This document shows, piece after piece, positions 7,438-16,886 of a stretch of 64,000 bases of DNA (the first letter of the stretch is position 1; each line of letters opens with the position of its first letter). The notes under the pieces are model-generated. The model was not told the DNA's origin. It ran no database searches and saw only the letters and a list, made by a program, of their open reading frames with translations. Source of the stretch: CAZKUR01 sp964556005 (lineage in GTDB: Bacteria > Bacteroidota > Ignavibacteria > Ignavibacteriales > Ignavibacteriaceae); the NCBI GenBank assembly GCA_964556005.1, contig CAZKUR010000004.1, positions 1 through 64,000 of the forward strand. Direction: 5' to 3'. A program made the translations under genes and the position numbers.

Positions 7438-7899
7438 TTAATCTTTTCTTGAATTAATTAATAGTACAACACCGATTAAAACAAATATAAGAGGCCAGTA
7501 ATCGCCGAAGTGAAATCTCGGGATAAAATTATTAGCTAAAAATATGAACCCGAGAATTACAAGTACAATACCTGCAAATGAGCTTCGCTTTTGCCTTTGT
7601 GATTCTTTTGCTTCTTGATAAGCCCTTTCAGCATCTTTTATATTTTTTTCAGTACTGCTTGAAGAAGATTGTTCGGGATCCGGTGTTGTATAAGTTTTAC
7701 GGTACTGAACTTCAATCGGTTCTTCCGGTACAATGATCCATAATATGATGTAAGCGATCACACCTGCTCCGCCGAATAAAAGTGAGATGACGAAGAGCAC
7801 TCTAACTAATGTTGGGTCGATATCGAAATATTCTGCAAGCCCGCCTGCAACTCCACCTAACATTTTTTCTTTCACAGACCGATATAATTTCTTGTTCAT
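7438..7899 (-). CDS. pspC: PspC-domain protein with LiaF-like C-terminal membrane segment
   Basis: The first 60 residues (MNKKLYRSVKEKMLGGVAGG, then LAEYFDIDPTLVRVLFV and a membrane helix ending IILWIIVPEEP) are a textbook PspC domain, a membrane regulator of the phage-shock envelope response. A polar Ser/Gln-rich linker leads to a second hydrophobic region (FAGIVLVILGFIFLANNFIP, then YWPLIFVLIGVVLLI). I choose ATG 7899 because GAGAGGAAAC lies directly upstream. The longer frame to 7932 has no ribosome site. It is the first gene of a two-gene operon with the LiaF-like protein. No PspA or PspF is in the window. Confidence 0.9.
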   Translation of the reverse strand: MNKKLYRSVKEKMLGGVAGGLAEYFDIDPTLVRVLFVISLLFGGAGVIAYIILWIIVPEEPIEVQYRKTYTTPDPEQSSSSSTEKNIKDAERAYQEAKESQRQKRSSFAGIVLVILGFIFLANNFIPRFHFGDYWPLIFVLIGVVLLINSRKD

Positions 7900-8372
7900 G
7901 TTTCCTCTCGAAAAGATATTATTGCTATGCAAATATCAGTAATTAAATACTAAATATCGGAATAATAATTATTTACGGCATAATTATTCCTGCAGCGGAA
8001 AATTTGTCCCATAAATGGCGGTTGAAAATACTAATATTTGAACATTCTTTTTATTGTATAAATTTGTATTTATTTTCATAGTGAAAAAGAATTTATTATA
8101 CTAAATTTTGCACGGAGATTATTTACATTTATTGAAATTTTCCTTATTACTGCCAGAATAATGCAATGCTAAAAAATTAAATTGCTTTTTTGTGAAAAAA
8201 TTGCTTTTGTGAAGTTGCGTTAAATTCCCCGGAAAGAAAGATTAAAATTAATAGGCTTCATGCTCTGCATGTACCAATATAAAATAAAATGCTGCGATTC
8301 AATTTTAATTTAATGCGAATTTGCTGTTAAATAGTCATTTTATCTATCTTTCATTTGGTTCGGTGTCGGTCA
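7900..8372. other. Divergent intergenic region, 470 bp
   Basis: This region separates the minus-strand PspC operon from a plus-strand glycosyltransferase-like gene. It is AT-rich. An imperfect inverted repeat (GGAATAAT at 7959-7966, ATTATTCC at 7983-7990) is the only structure I see. Both promoters presumably lie here, but I cannot place them. Confidence 0.4.
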
Positions 8373-9140
8373 ATGAAATTAAAAAAATATAATTTATTCG
8401 GCGTACAATATTCTGTGGTAGACTCTGATACGTTTAATAAAATTATTCTGGAGAAAGCAACAGAAAGGAAAAGTTTCGGCGTTTCAATGATCGATCTAAA
8501 AAAATTGTTAACTAAAAAAAACGGGGAAATTGTTAAAAAAATAAATAATATTGATTTAGTCCTTCCTACTTCCAAAATAATTAAACGTGCATTAAACAGC
8601 TTTTATCATTTAAGATCTAAGGAAAATATCTCTAGCGAAGAGGTTTTAAACCAGATAATGGCAATCGCACATTTAAACAATTTAAATGTTTATTTATTCG
8701 GGAGTACTAAAAATAATCTTACCAAGGTATGCAATTATTTAAACCAAAATTTTCCTTTTTTAAATGTTGTGGGTGTTTATGTAGAAAAATATTTGGATTT
8801 TGTTGATGACGAACGAGTAGAAGATATTGAGCGAATTAATCATTCTGCTGCCAATATTGTTTTAGTCGGAAAAGAATCAGGAAATTTAGATGCCTGGATT
8901 GCCAATCATGTTGGAAAGATACATAGTGTGCTTGTATCGGCAGGACCTGCATTTAAAAATTTTTTTGAAAACGGAAACGGGCTAGATACCCCGTTGAAGA
9001 TAACCATTCAATTTAAAATCCAAAACTTTTTATATAAAACCTCCAAACTGTTTCAAAACCTGTTAACCGGCTTTTATTCGTACCTTAGATTTTATTTATT
9101 GTTTTTCAAACATAGATTTTTTATACGCAGCCCGTTGTAA
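8373..9140 (+). CDS. Divergent WecG/TagA/CpsF-family glycosyltransferase-like protein
   Basis: The 255-residue product aligns in layout with WecG/TagA: a segment FGVSMIDLKKLL then NNIDLVLPTSKIIKRAL, a Rossmann-like middle (NVYLFGSTKNNLTKVCNYL...NVVGVYVEKYLDF), then SAANIVLVGKESGNLDAWIA. Canonical members have an LPDG-type Asp where this has LPTS, and PKQE-W where this has ESGNLDAW. Both functional motifs are therefore altered, and activity as an N-acetylmannosaminyl (or similar) transferase is doubtful. A basic C-terminus (FYSYLRFYLLFFKHRFF) could contact the membrane, as in TagA. ATG 8373 is preferred to TTG 8355. The gene is orphan, with no surface-polysaccharide neighbours. Confidence 0.65.
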   Translation: MKLKKYNLFGVQYSVVDSDTFNKIILEKATERKSFGVSMIDLKKLLTKKNGEIVKKINNIDLVLPTSKIIKRALNSFYHLRSKENISSEEVLNQIMAIAHLNNLNVYLFGSTKNNLTKVCNYLNQNFPFLNVVGVYVEKYLDFVDDERVEDIERINHSAANIVLVGKESGNLDAWIANHVGKIHSVLVSAGPAFKNFFENGNGLDTPLKITIQFKIQNFLYKTSKLFQNLLTGFYSYLRFYLLFFKHRFFIRSPL

Positions 9141-9324
9141 TGTAGAAAGCTTTTTGCTTCCTTTCGGTATAATGCCTTCTGAAATAATAATGTAAATGTT
9201 AATTCCCAAAATATTTTTAAACGGATGTAATCGAAAATATTTTTACCAAAAATCTTTTACTCTTTCAGGTAAATCAAAATAATTTACAAACCTTAATTTT
9301 ATGATAATATTTAAACAAGAATTT

Positions 9325-10239
9325 TTAATTATTCGATTTGCTTATAATTTTCACCGTCTCAGTTTGGACCTGACTTAAATCTGCTTCAAGCTGAATTGTC
9401 GGATGCTCTATCCCGAATTTTTCCTTAATTGATTTTTCGATGCGATCGATTATTAAATATCCTCTGCTGATTAATTGATCATCAACAACTACATGTGCAG
9501 AAAGGGCATAATAGTTGGAAGATAAAGACCATATATGAATGTGATGTACGTTTCTGACTTCGGGTAGCGATAAAATGAATTTTGTAACTTCAGCGCTGTC
9601 CAATTCTTTTGGCGTCCCTTCACTTAAAATATTTATTGTTTCGCTTGCAACATCCCATCCGCTTTTTATTATAAATACCCCGATTATTATTGAAAAAACC
9701 GGGTCAAGGATATTCCAGTTAAAAAAGTAGATCAATATTCCGGCAATTACAACAAGAAGGGAATTCAGGGTATCATAAAATAAATGAAGGTATGATGTCT
9801 TTACATTTAAATCTTCGTGGGCATGCTGCTTGAGTAAAAGTGTGGAAAATCCGTTTGCTAAAAAACTGATTCCCGCGATAATAATTAGCCATAATCCTTT
9901 AACAGGTTCAGGATATATTATTCTAAAAATTGCTTCATAAATGATATAAATACCTATAATAATCAAAGCAGTTGAATTGATGAATGCAACAATAATTTCA
10001 GCCCTTTGATATCCGTAAGATTTTACCGGGGTAGCTTTCCAAAATTTCATCTTTGCTGCAGCATAACTGAGTATCAAAGAAAATAAATCGCTGAAATTAT
10101 GCAGGGCATCTGAGATCAATGCGAGACTGTTGCTGAGAATGCCGCCGACTAATTCGCCTGCAACTATGATGGCATTTAAAAATATCGATATTAAAATATT
10201 CCGGGATGATTTGAAGTTCTCTACCTTGTATACATCCAT
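9325..10239 (-). CDS. Cation diffusion facilitator (CDF) metal exporter, CzcD-like
   Basis: This 304-residue, six-helix protein exports divalent cations (commonly Zn, Co, Cd) by proton exchange. Helix II carries ISDALHNFSD, with Asp44, His47 and Asp51. Helix V carries YLHLFYDTLNS with His152 and Asp156, which is the paired metal site of the Zn-CDF subgroup. The cytoplasmic C-terminal domain (SLPEVRNVHHIHIWSLSSNYYALSAHV) is the usual metal-binding dimer module. The His-rich loop between helices IV and V is short (KQHAHEDLN). It is a single gene. Metal specificity cannot be settled from sequence. Confidence 0.9.
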   Translation of the reverse strand: MDVYKVENFKSSRNILISIFLNAIIVAGELVGGILSNSLALISDALHNFSDLFSLILSYAAAKMKFWKATPVKSYGYQRAEIIVAFINSTALIIIGIYIIYEAIFRIIYPEPVKGLWLIIIAGISFLANGFSTLLLKQHAHEDLNVKTSYLHLFYDTLNSLLVVIAGILIYFFNWNILDPVFSIIIGVFIIKSGWDVASETINILSEGTPKELDSAEVTKFILSLPEVRNVHHIHIWSLSSNYYALSAHVVVDDQLISRGYLIIDRIEKSIKEKFGIEHPTIQLEADLSQVQTETVKIISKSNN

Positions 10240-10413
10240 TATATTTCCGTTTTATGCTTAAAAAATTTAAGCATATTATTAAAAATTAATTTCCGATTAA
10301 ATTATCCAAAATATATTTATATATGCAAATTAAAATCATTTTTTCTAAGATGAGATAGTTTTAACTTTACAGATTATAAAAAAGAATATTAATCACATTC
10401 CCAGATATAAAAT

Positions 10414-11766
10414 TTGTTGATTTTGAAATTATTAAAAGGAAGTAAATTATTATTTTTTATCCTTTTAGCTTTTTATTGTACACCGCAGATTTTTCCGCAG
10501 AATTCTTTAAACCAGGATTTTAAAAAAACATATTACCCGAGCGGAATTGTAAAAACACAGGGTAACTATAAAGCCGGCAAATTGAACGGGGCTTATCTTG
10601 AGTATTATCCTAACGGAAAGCTGTGGAAAGCCTGGAATTATATAAATGGTCTTGAAGAGGGAACTCAAACATGGTTTTTCCCCGACGGCACTGTTAGCAT
10701 CGAATGGAATTATAAAGACGGTAAAAAAAACGGGTTATCCAAATGGTATTATGAAACGGGTGAGCTTTGGGCGAAACAGAATTACTTTAACGGAAAATTG
10801 GAAGATACAACTTATACATATTATAAAACCGGCGAACTCCAGGGTAAATGGAATTATGAAGATGGCATTCTTCAGGGAATATCCAAAACTTATTACAAAT
10901 CAGGTAAGCTGGAAGTAGAACGGCAATTTGTAAATGGTTTACTTGATGGCCCGACAAAAGTTTATTTTGAGAACGGAGTTGTTTCTTTATCAGCAAATTT
11001 CGTAAATGATAAATTGCAGGGAGAAGTTGATCTTTATGATGAAGCAAATGCATTAAGGGTAAAAGATTATTACATAAATGACGAACTGGTAAACCGTGTT
11101 AGATATGACATACTTGGGAAATTAGTTGAGGAATTGAAAACCGAAAGGAAATATTTTACAAACGGTTCTATTCGGTCGGAAATAACTTTTAGGAACGGTA
11201 GAAAAGACGGGCCTGCAAAATATTATTATGACGACGGATTCTTAGAGGAAGAGTGGAATTTTAAAGATGACACTCTAAACGATAAATCATATCAATATTA
11301 TAAAGGAGGGGTTGTAAGAAAAGAATTGGATTTCCTGAAAGGTGTACAGCAAGGAATTACAACTACTTATTATAAAAACGGAAATAAAGAATCGGAAACT
11401 TTTTATTGGGCTGGTGAAAAAAACGGTATTCAAATAAATTATTTTGATACCGGAGTAATGAAATCGGTTGCTAATTTTAAGCATAATATCCAGCAAGGTG
11501 AATTTCAAACCTATTATGATAATGGTCTTCTTGAATCGACGGTAAATTATATCGATGGAAAACCTGAAGGTAAAAGAAAGATATTCTATCCAAGCGGGAA
11601 ATTAAAAGGTGATGAAGAATACTTTAACGGCAAGTTAAACGGCTGGGTAAGAAAATATTATAAAAACGGAACTCTTAAACAGGAAGATTTTTATAAGAAT
11701 GATGTTATGCAAACCAGTAAAACTTTCGATCAACAAGGGAAAGTAGTTTCAAGAAAAGGGTATTAG
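10414..11766 (+). CDS. Secreted MORN/YwqK-type repeat protein
   Basis: After a signal-like segment (KLLFFILLAFYCTPQIFPQ) the 450-residue product consists of about 17 repeats of 23 residues with the pattern YYPNGKLWKAWNYINGLEEG: a Y-x-x-G-x-L strand followed by a G-x-x-x-G turn. These are MORN-2-like repeats, common in exported Bacteroidota proteins and in YwqK antitoxin-like proteins. They form an elongated beta-sheet and may bind lipid, peptidoglycan or a partner. Only TTG starts are available (10414, 10417 or 10423). It ends three bases before aguB, so it is probably co-transcribed with the putrescine genes, an unexplained pairing. Confidence 0.8.
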   Translation: MLILKLLKGSKLLFFILLAFYCTPQIFPQNSLNQDFKKTYYPSGIVKTQGNYKAGKLNGAYLEYYPNGKLWKAWNYINGLEEGTQTWFFPDGTVSIEWNYKDGKKNGLSKWYYETGELWAKQNYFNGKLEDTTYTYYKTGELQGKWNYEDGILQGISKTYYKSGKLEVERQFVNGLLDGPTKVYFENGVVSLSANFVNDKLQGEVDLYDEANALRVKDYYINDELVNRVRYDILGKLVEELKTERKYFTNGSIRSEITFRNGRKDGPAKYYYDDGFLEEEWNFKDDTLNDKSYQYYKGGVVRKELDFLKGVQQGITTTYYKNGNKESETFYWAGEKNGIQINYFDTGVMKSVANFKHNIQQGEFQTYYDNGLLESTVNYIDGKPEGKRKIFYPSGKLKGDEEYFNGKLNGWVRKYYKNGTLKQEDFYKNDVMQTSKTFDQQGKVVSRKGY

Positions 11767-11768
11767 TA

Positions 11769-12671
11769 ATGAGAACAAAAAAAAATAGCAATAAGTTTAC
11801 TGTCGGATTGATACAAATGTCAATGTCCAAAAATCCTGCCAACAATTTGAAGAAAGCTCTTAGCTTTATTGAAAAAGCAGCAGTAAAGGGAGCACAGGTT
11901 ATTTGTTTACCTGAACTTTTTAAGTCTCAATATTTTTGTCAAACAGAAGATATAAAGAATTTCGATCTTGCCGAAACTATTCCTGGCGAGTCATCGAAAG
12001 TCATCGGTAAACTTGCAAAGAAATTAAAAGTTGTTGTTGTTACTTCACTATTTGAAAAAAGAGCTTCGGGAATTTATCATAATACTGCTGTAATAATAAA
12101 TGAAAAAGGAACAATTGCCGGAATTTATAGAAAGATGCATATTCCCGACGACCCTGCATACTATGAAAAATTTTATTTTACACCGGGCGATCTGGGTTAT
12201 AAATCTTTTAATACTAAGTACGGTAATATCGGAACTCTAATTTGCTGGGATCAATGGTACCCGGAAGGTGCGAGACTTACTGCACTTCAGGGAGCAAGTA
12301 TTTTATTTTATCCAACTGCAATCGGCTGGCATCCTCACGAAAAAAGCAAACATGGTAAACCACAATTCGAATCCTGGCAGACTATACAAAGAGGACATGC
12401 AATTGCTAACGGTGTTTATGTCGCCGCAGTTAATCGAATTGGAATTGAAAAGATAAGTAAGGATTCTGCGGGAATTGAATTTTGGGGCTCGTCATTTATT
12501 GCCGATCCTCAGGGAGTGATTATCGCAGAAGCATCAAAAAATAAAGAGGAAATAATTTTAGCTGAAATCGATTTAGATAGAATTGAATACATCCGCCGTA
12601 ACTGGCCTTTCCTCCGGGATAGAAGAATTGACTCTTATGTTGGAATGGATAAGAGATTTTTAAATGAATAA
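11769..12671 (+). CDS. aguB: N-carbamoylputrescine amidase
   Basis: The enzyme hydrolyses N-carbamoylputrescine to putrescine, CO2 and ammonia, the last step of the plant-type agmatine route. The nitrilase-fold triad is visible: Glu49 in LPELF, Lys122 in YRKMHIPDDP, and Cys159 in LICWDQWYPEGAR. CWDQWYPEGAR and the following GIGWHPHEKSKHG-like segment (here AIGWHPHEKSKHG) are typical of AguB rather than other nitrilases. The 300-residue length is normal. It overlaps aguA by 8 bases and follows the MORN-type gene by 2 bases, so one transcript is likely. Confidence 0.93.
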   Translation: MRTKKNSNKFTVGLIQMSMSKNPANNLKKALSFIEKAAVKGAQVICLPELFKSQYFCQTEDIKNFDLAETIPGESSKVIGKLAKKLKVVVVTSLFEKRASGIYHNTAVIINEKGTIAGIYRKMHIPDDPAYYEKFYFTPGDLGYKSFNTKYGNIGTLICWDQWYPEGARLTALQGASILFYPTAIGWHPHEKSKHGKPQFESWQTIQRGHAIANGVYVAAVNRIGIEKISKDSAGIEFWGSSFIADPQGVIIAEASKNKEEIILAEIDLDRIEYIRRNWPFLRDRRIDSYVGMDKRFLNE

Positions 12672-13728
12672 TATAAATTTACCGATGGACTATGGTTTCA
12701 GTCTCCCTGCCGAGTGGGAGCCTCACGAAGCAATATGGATTGGATGGCCTCACAATAAAGAAGATTGGCCGGGAAAATTCGCTCCCATAAAATGGGTTTA
12801 TGCCGAGATTGTAAAACATTTATCTGTTGGAGAAAAAGTAAGAATCATTGTTGAATCTAAAGAACATCAGAAAGATGCATTAAAAATCTTAAACTCTGTA
12901 AAAACAAATCTTTCGAACATTGAATTTTTTATCTTACAAACCGATAGAGGATGGACAAGAGATTCGGGTCCAATCTTTATTAAAAATGAAAATGAAATTT
13001 CTTTAGTCAATTTTAAATTTAATGCCTGGGCAAAATACAGCGATTACAAAAAGGATAGAAAGCTTCCGGATTTCATCTCAAAAAAATTAAACATGAAAAA
13101 AATTATCGCTGAACATAACGGCAGGCAAGTTGTACTAGAGGGAGGCAGCATTGATACAAATGGTCAGGGCACTTTGATAACAACTGAAGAATGCTTAATG
13201 TCCGAGAAAATCCAGGTTAGAAATCCGGGCTTTTCAAAATTGGATTATGAAGAGGTATTTAAAAAATACCTAAAAGTCAAAAATGTTCTTTGGCTGGGTA
13301 AAGGCATTGCCGGGGATGATACACATGGGCATGTCGATGATTTATGCAGATTTGTAAATAAAAATACTGTTGTATTAGTGCGAGAAGAAAATTCTGATGA
13401 TGAAAATTATAATGTTCTAAAAGAAAATAAAGAACGTCTTCAAGACATGAAACTTGAGGACGGAATAAAAGTTGAAGTTGTTGAACTGCCCATGCCATTG
13501 CCGGTCATTTTTAGAAATCAGAGATTACCTGCAAGCTATGCGAATTTTTTAATTTCAAATTCAGCAGTACTTGTACCAACATTCAACGATAAAAATGACA
13601 GAATTGCTCTCGGCATTTTATCAGAGTTAATCACGGATAGGCCGGTAATAGGTATTCATTCCGTTGATCTCGTTTGGGGTTTGGGTACAATTCACTGCTT
13701 AACTCACGAACAGCCTAAAATTAAATAG
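12664..13728 (+). CDS. aguA: Agmatine deiminase
   Basis: The enzyme converts agmatine to N-carbamoylputrescine and ammonia, the step before AguB. Landmarks of the guanidino-modifying fold are PAEWEPHEAIWIGWPHN at the N-terminus, RGWTRDSGPIFI, VVLEGGSID, GDDTHGHVDDLCRFV and the catalytic Cys345 in GLGTIHCLTHEQP. The 354-residue length is usual. With aguB it gives a complete agmatine-to-putrescine module. Arginine decarboxylase, which supplies agmatine, is not in this window. No clear terminator follows. Confidence 0.93.
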   Translation: MNNINLPMDYGFSLPAEWEPHEAIWIGWPHNKEDWPGKFAPIKWVYAEIVKHLSVGEKVRIIVESKEHQKDALKILNSVKTNLSNIEFFILQTDRGWTRDSGPIFIKNENEISLVNFKFNAWAKYSDYKKDRKLPDFISKKLNMKKIIAEHNGRQVVLEGGSIDTNGQGTLITTEECLMSEKIQVRNPGFSKLDYEEVFKKYLKVKNVLWLGKGIAGDDTHGHVDDLCRFVNKNTVVLVREENSDDENYNVLKENKERLQDMKLEDGIKVEVVELPMPLPVIFRNQRLPASYANFLISNSAVLVPTFNDKNDRIALGILSELITDRPVIGIHSVDLVWGLGTIHCLTHEQPKIK

Positions 13729-13888
13729 ACTTATAATTTTTTTCTGTTTTCAAATTCAACATTTGATTTCTGCAACAATTGATCAAATTTTACTGATATT
13801 TACTTGTCGTTTGTTTGTTTTTAGAACAAATTCATTTTAAGTTCTCTATAGACGAATAATTTTTTTTTCATTCAGAGGAGACTATAAA

Positions 13889-15031
13889 TTGGTCATCTCA
13901 GTCCCTAAAGAAATAGTAGCCGGAGAAAATAGAGTTGCTGTAGTTCCTGATGTTGTTCCTAAACTAATTAAAGCCGGTTTTGAAGTTCAGGTTCAAAAAG
14001 ATGCCGGGATAAACGCCGGTTTTACAAATCAAAAATATGAAGAAGCCGGGGCAAAAGTCATCGAAAAGCTTGAAGACTTATTTTCAAATGCAGATATTGT
14101 TTTGAAAGTGCATGTTCCGTCGGAGCATCCCGATTATAAAAAAAATGAAATTGAACTTCTTAAAGAGGGCACGCTTTTAATTACGTTTCTTTATCCTTTG
14201 AATTATCCTCAATTAGCAAAACAGTGTGCTGATAAAGGCATTAATGTAATATCAATGGACATGATCCCCAGAACCACTTTAGCCCAAAAGATGGATGCAT
14301 TAAGTTCACAGGCAAATATCTCAGGTTATAAAAGTGTAATAATGTGTGCCGATAAATTGGGTAAAATCTTTCCATTATTAATGACTGCTGCCGGAACAAT
14401 ATCACCTTCAAAGGTTGTTATAATGGGAGCAGGCGTTGCTGGCTTGCAGGCACTTGGAACTGCAAAACGGCTGGGTGCAGTTGTAGAAGTATCGGATATT
14501 CGTCCAACGGTAAAAGAGGAAGTGCAAAGTCTCGGCGGCAGATTCATTGAGGTGCCGATTGATGAATCGATGCAGGATGAAAGAGGATATGCAAAAGAAG
14601 CATCCGAAGAATTTTTAAAAAAGCAAAAAGAATTAATCTTTAAGCATGTTACCGAAGCAGATATAGTAATAACAACTGCTTTAGTCCCCGGCAAAAAAGC
14701 GCCGGTTTTGGTTACTGAAGAAATGGTAAAAAATATGAAACCGGGAAGTGTTATTCTCGATATGGCTGTTGAGTTTGGCGGCAACTGCGAAGTCAGTGAA
14801 AAAGGGAAAACCGTAAAGAAGTACGGTACTGTAATAATCGGTGAACCGAATCTTCCAAGTTTAGTCCCTTATCATTCAAGCGAAATGTATTCGAAAAATA
14901 TTTTAAATCTAATTCAATATTTAAGTAAAGAGGGAAAAGTAAATCTTAATCTTGAAGATGAAATTGTTAAAGGCTGCTTAATTACACACAATAAGCAAGT
15001 TATTAATGAAAGAGTGAAAGCCTTACTTTAA
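13889..15031 (+). CDS. pntA: NAD(P) transhydrogenase, alpha subunit part 1 (NAD-binding domain I)
   Basis: This is the soluble NAD(H)-binding subunit of the proton-translocating transhydrogenase, which uses the proton gradient to make NADPH from NADH. The 380-residue chain has the AlaDH/PNT N-terminus (VPKEIVAGENRVAVVPDVVP), the RTTLAQKMDALSSQANISGYK segment and the Rossmann GAGVAGLQALGTAKRLGAVVEVSD. The start is TTG 13889, with AGAGGAG about 8 bases upstream. It lacks the membrane helices, which are in the next gene, so this is the three-gene form of the enzyme. The three genes are spaced by under 30 bases. Confidence 0.95.
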   Translation: MVISVPKEIVAGENRVAVVPDVVPKLIKAGFEVQVQKDAGINAGFTNQKYEEAGAKVIEKLEDLFSNADIVLKVHVPSEHPDYKKNEIELLKEGTLLITFLYPLNYPQLAKQCADKGINVISMDMIPRTTLAQKMDALSSQANISGYKSVIMCADKLGKIFPLLMTAAGTISPSKVVIMGAGVAGLQALGTAKRLGAVVEVSDIRPTVKEEVQSLGGRFIEVPIDESMQDERGYAKEASEEFLKKQKELIFKHVTEADIVITTALVPGKKAPVLVTEEMVKNMKPGSVILDMAVEFGGNCEVSEKGKTVKKYGTVIIGEPNLPSLVPYHSSEMYSKNILNLIQYLSKEGKVNLNLEDEIVKGCLITHNKQVINERVKALL

Positions 15032-15057
15032 TTATTTAATAAAAAGAAGGATGAAAA

Positions 15058-15342
15058 ATGGAGACTGTAAATTTTTTGATGCTTATCTATGTATTTGTGT
15101 TAGCGATATTCGTTGGCTTTGAGTTAATAACAAAAGTACCTCCCACACTTCATACTCCATTGATGTCGGGATCAAATGCTATCTCGGGAATTACCATAGT
15201 CGGTGCATTATTGAGTGCCGGGATGCAGCAATTTACTATCAGTACTATTCTTGGAGTAGTAGCGGTTATTTTCGCTATGATCAATGTTGTCGGCGGCTTT
15301 TTAGTTACCGATAGAATGTTAAAAATGTTCAAAAAAAAGTGA
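15058..15342 (+). CDS. pntAB: NAD(P) transhydrogenase, alpha subunit part 2 (membrane domain)
   Basis: This is a 94-residue membrane protein with three hydrophobic helices and the family motif FELITKVPPTLHTPLMSGSNAISGI, which forms part of the proton channel of the transhydrogenase. Its position between the domain I gene and pntB confirms the assignment. It lies 26 bases after pntA and 8 before pntB. Confidence 0.93.
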   Translation: METVNFLMLIYVFVLAIFVGFELITKVPPTLHTPLMSGSNAISGITIVGALLSAGMQQFTISTILGVVAVIFAMINVVGGFLVTDRMLKMFKKK

Positions 15343-15350
15343 GCTGACAA

Positions 15351-16742
15351 ATGGGACGATCACTTGTAATAGATTTAGCTTATTTAGTTTCCTCAATATT
15401 TTTTATTTACGGGCTGAAGTTTTTAAGCTCGCCTAAAACCGCACGACGCGGAAATCTTTATGCTTCAATAGGAATGCTGATTGCAATAGTAGTTACTCTT
15501 TTTGATCAGCAGGTTTTAACATATGAATGGATTATTATTGGTCTTATTATTGGCTCTGCAATCGGAGCAGTACTGGCAATAAAAATCCCGATGACCGGTA
15601 TGCCCCAGATGGTTGGTATGTTGAACGGTTTTGGCGGCGGCGCTTCTACTTTAGTCGCTCTTTCCGAGTATTATAAGTTAACACCAAATATTCCAATTAA
15701 TACCGGGATTGCAATAGTGTTAAGCTTGTTAATCGGCGGTGTTACTTTTACCGGCTCTATGATTGCATTCGGAAAATTGCAGGGATGGGTAACCGGTAAA
15801 GTAGTAAAATATCCGATGCAGCATCCTCTTAATGCCATGCTGCTTTTATTTATAATTGTAGCCGGTATTTATGTAGTTATTGATCCTACTCTCGTTAATA
15901 TAGTCATTTTAATTACGATAGTCTCATTGGTTTTAGGCGTTTTGCTCGTTCTTCCTATTGGAGGAGCGGATATGCCCGTTGCTATTTCACTTCTTAATTC
16001 ATATTCGGGCCTGGCAGGTTCAACAACGGGGTTCGTTCTGCAGAATAATGAATTAATAATTGCCGGCGCATTGGTTGGAGCATCGGGTATTATTCTTACA
16101 AATATAATGTGCAAAGGAATGAATAGATCCCTTATGAATGTTCTTCTTGGCGGATGGTCGACTGCCGGCTCTGCACCGACTGAGGCCGGAAGTACTCAAA
16201 CTGTTACAGGAAATGTAAAATCAGTCGAATCTGAAGAACTTGCGATGATATTTGATTCCGTAAGCAGTGTAGTCATAATACCTGGATACGGGATGGCTGT
16301 GGCACAGGCGCAGCATGCGGTTAGAGATTTAATGAATGTATTGGAAAGCAAAGGCATTAAAGTGAGATTTGCAATCCATCCTGTTGCCGGAAGAATGCCC
16401 GGGCATATGAATGTTCTGTTAGCCGAAGCGAATGTTCCCTACGATAAATTATATGCACTTGAAGATATTAACGACGATTTTTCAAATACGGATATAGCGT
16501 TTATTGTCGGTGCGAATGATGTTGTGAATCCTGCAGCACGTCATGATCAAAGCAGCCCGATTTACGGTATGCCTATTCTTAATGCCGATTATGCAAAAAC
16601 AGTTATCATGAATAAGCGTTCGTTAAACCCGGGTTATGCCGGAATAGAAAACGAATTATTCTTTAAAGACAATACTCTTATGTATTTTGGAGATGCAAAA
16701 GATGCGATCTCAAAACTTGTTAATGAGATAAAAGCACTTTAA
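15351..16742 (+). CDS. pntB: NAD(P) transhydrogenase, beta subunit
   Basis: The 463-residue protein has an N-terminal half of about eight to nine membrane helices (GMPQMVGMLNGFGGGASTL is the conserved channel segment). Its C-terminal NADP(H)-binding domain III has the fingerprint IIPGYGMAVAQAQHAVRDL, then AIHPVAGRMPGHMNVLLAEA and VGANDVVNPAARHD. It completes the PntAA-AB-B enzyme. A large hairpin follows at 16834-16886 and probably ends the operon. Confidence 0.95.
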   Translation: MGRSLVIDLAYLVSSIFFIYGLKFLSSPKTARRGNLYASIGMLIAIVVTLFDQQVLTYEWIIIGLIIGSAIGAVLAIKIPMTGMPQMVGMLNGFGGGASTLVALSEYYKLTPNIPINTGIAIVLSLLIGGVTFTGSMIAFGKLQGWVTGKVVKYPMQHPLNAMLLLFIIVAGIYVVIDPTLVNIVILITIVSLVLGVLLVLPIGGADMPVAISLLNSYSGLAGSTTGFVLQNNELIIAGALVGASGIILTNIMCKGMNRSLMNVLLGGWSTAGSAPTEAGSTQTVTGNVKSVESEELAMIFDSVSSVVIIPGYGMAVAQAQHAVRDLMNVLESKGIKVRFAIHPVAGRMPGHMNVLLAEANVPYDKLYALEDINDDFSNTDIAFIVGANDVVNPAARHDQSSPIYGMPILNADYAKTVIMNKRSLNPGYAGIENELFFKDNTLMYFGDAKDAISKLVNEIKAL

Positions 16743-16833
16743 TCTTAAAAAATAGATATACATGAAATTTTGGGATGTGGAAAATTGATTTAAATATTAT
16801 ATATGTTTTTGCCTCACATATTAAGTGAGTAGG

Positions 16834-16886
16834 AGAGATGACGTCTTTATTTGAAAATCTTATATATCAATAAAGATGTCATCTCT
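16834..16886 (+). terminator. Large hairpin after pntB
   Basis: An 18-base arm AGAGATGACGTCTTTATT (16834-16851) pairs with 16869-16886 over its full length, with one G-U pair, around a 17-base loop. Pyrimidine-rich TTCTC follows. Its position 90 bases after pntB suits a terminator, although the T-run is weak. The stem is unusually long, so a small mobile palindrome is an alternative. Nothing else is seen in 16743-17102. Confidence 0.55.

Noticed and set aside
14326..14784. Minus-strand 152-codon open frame inside pntA
   Set aside because: It is a codon-bias shadow of the strongly conserved NAD-binding gene.
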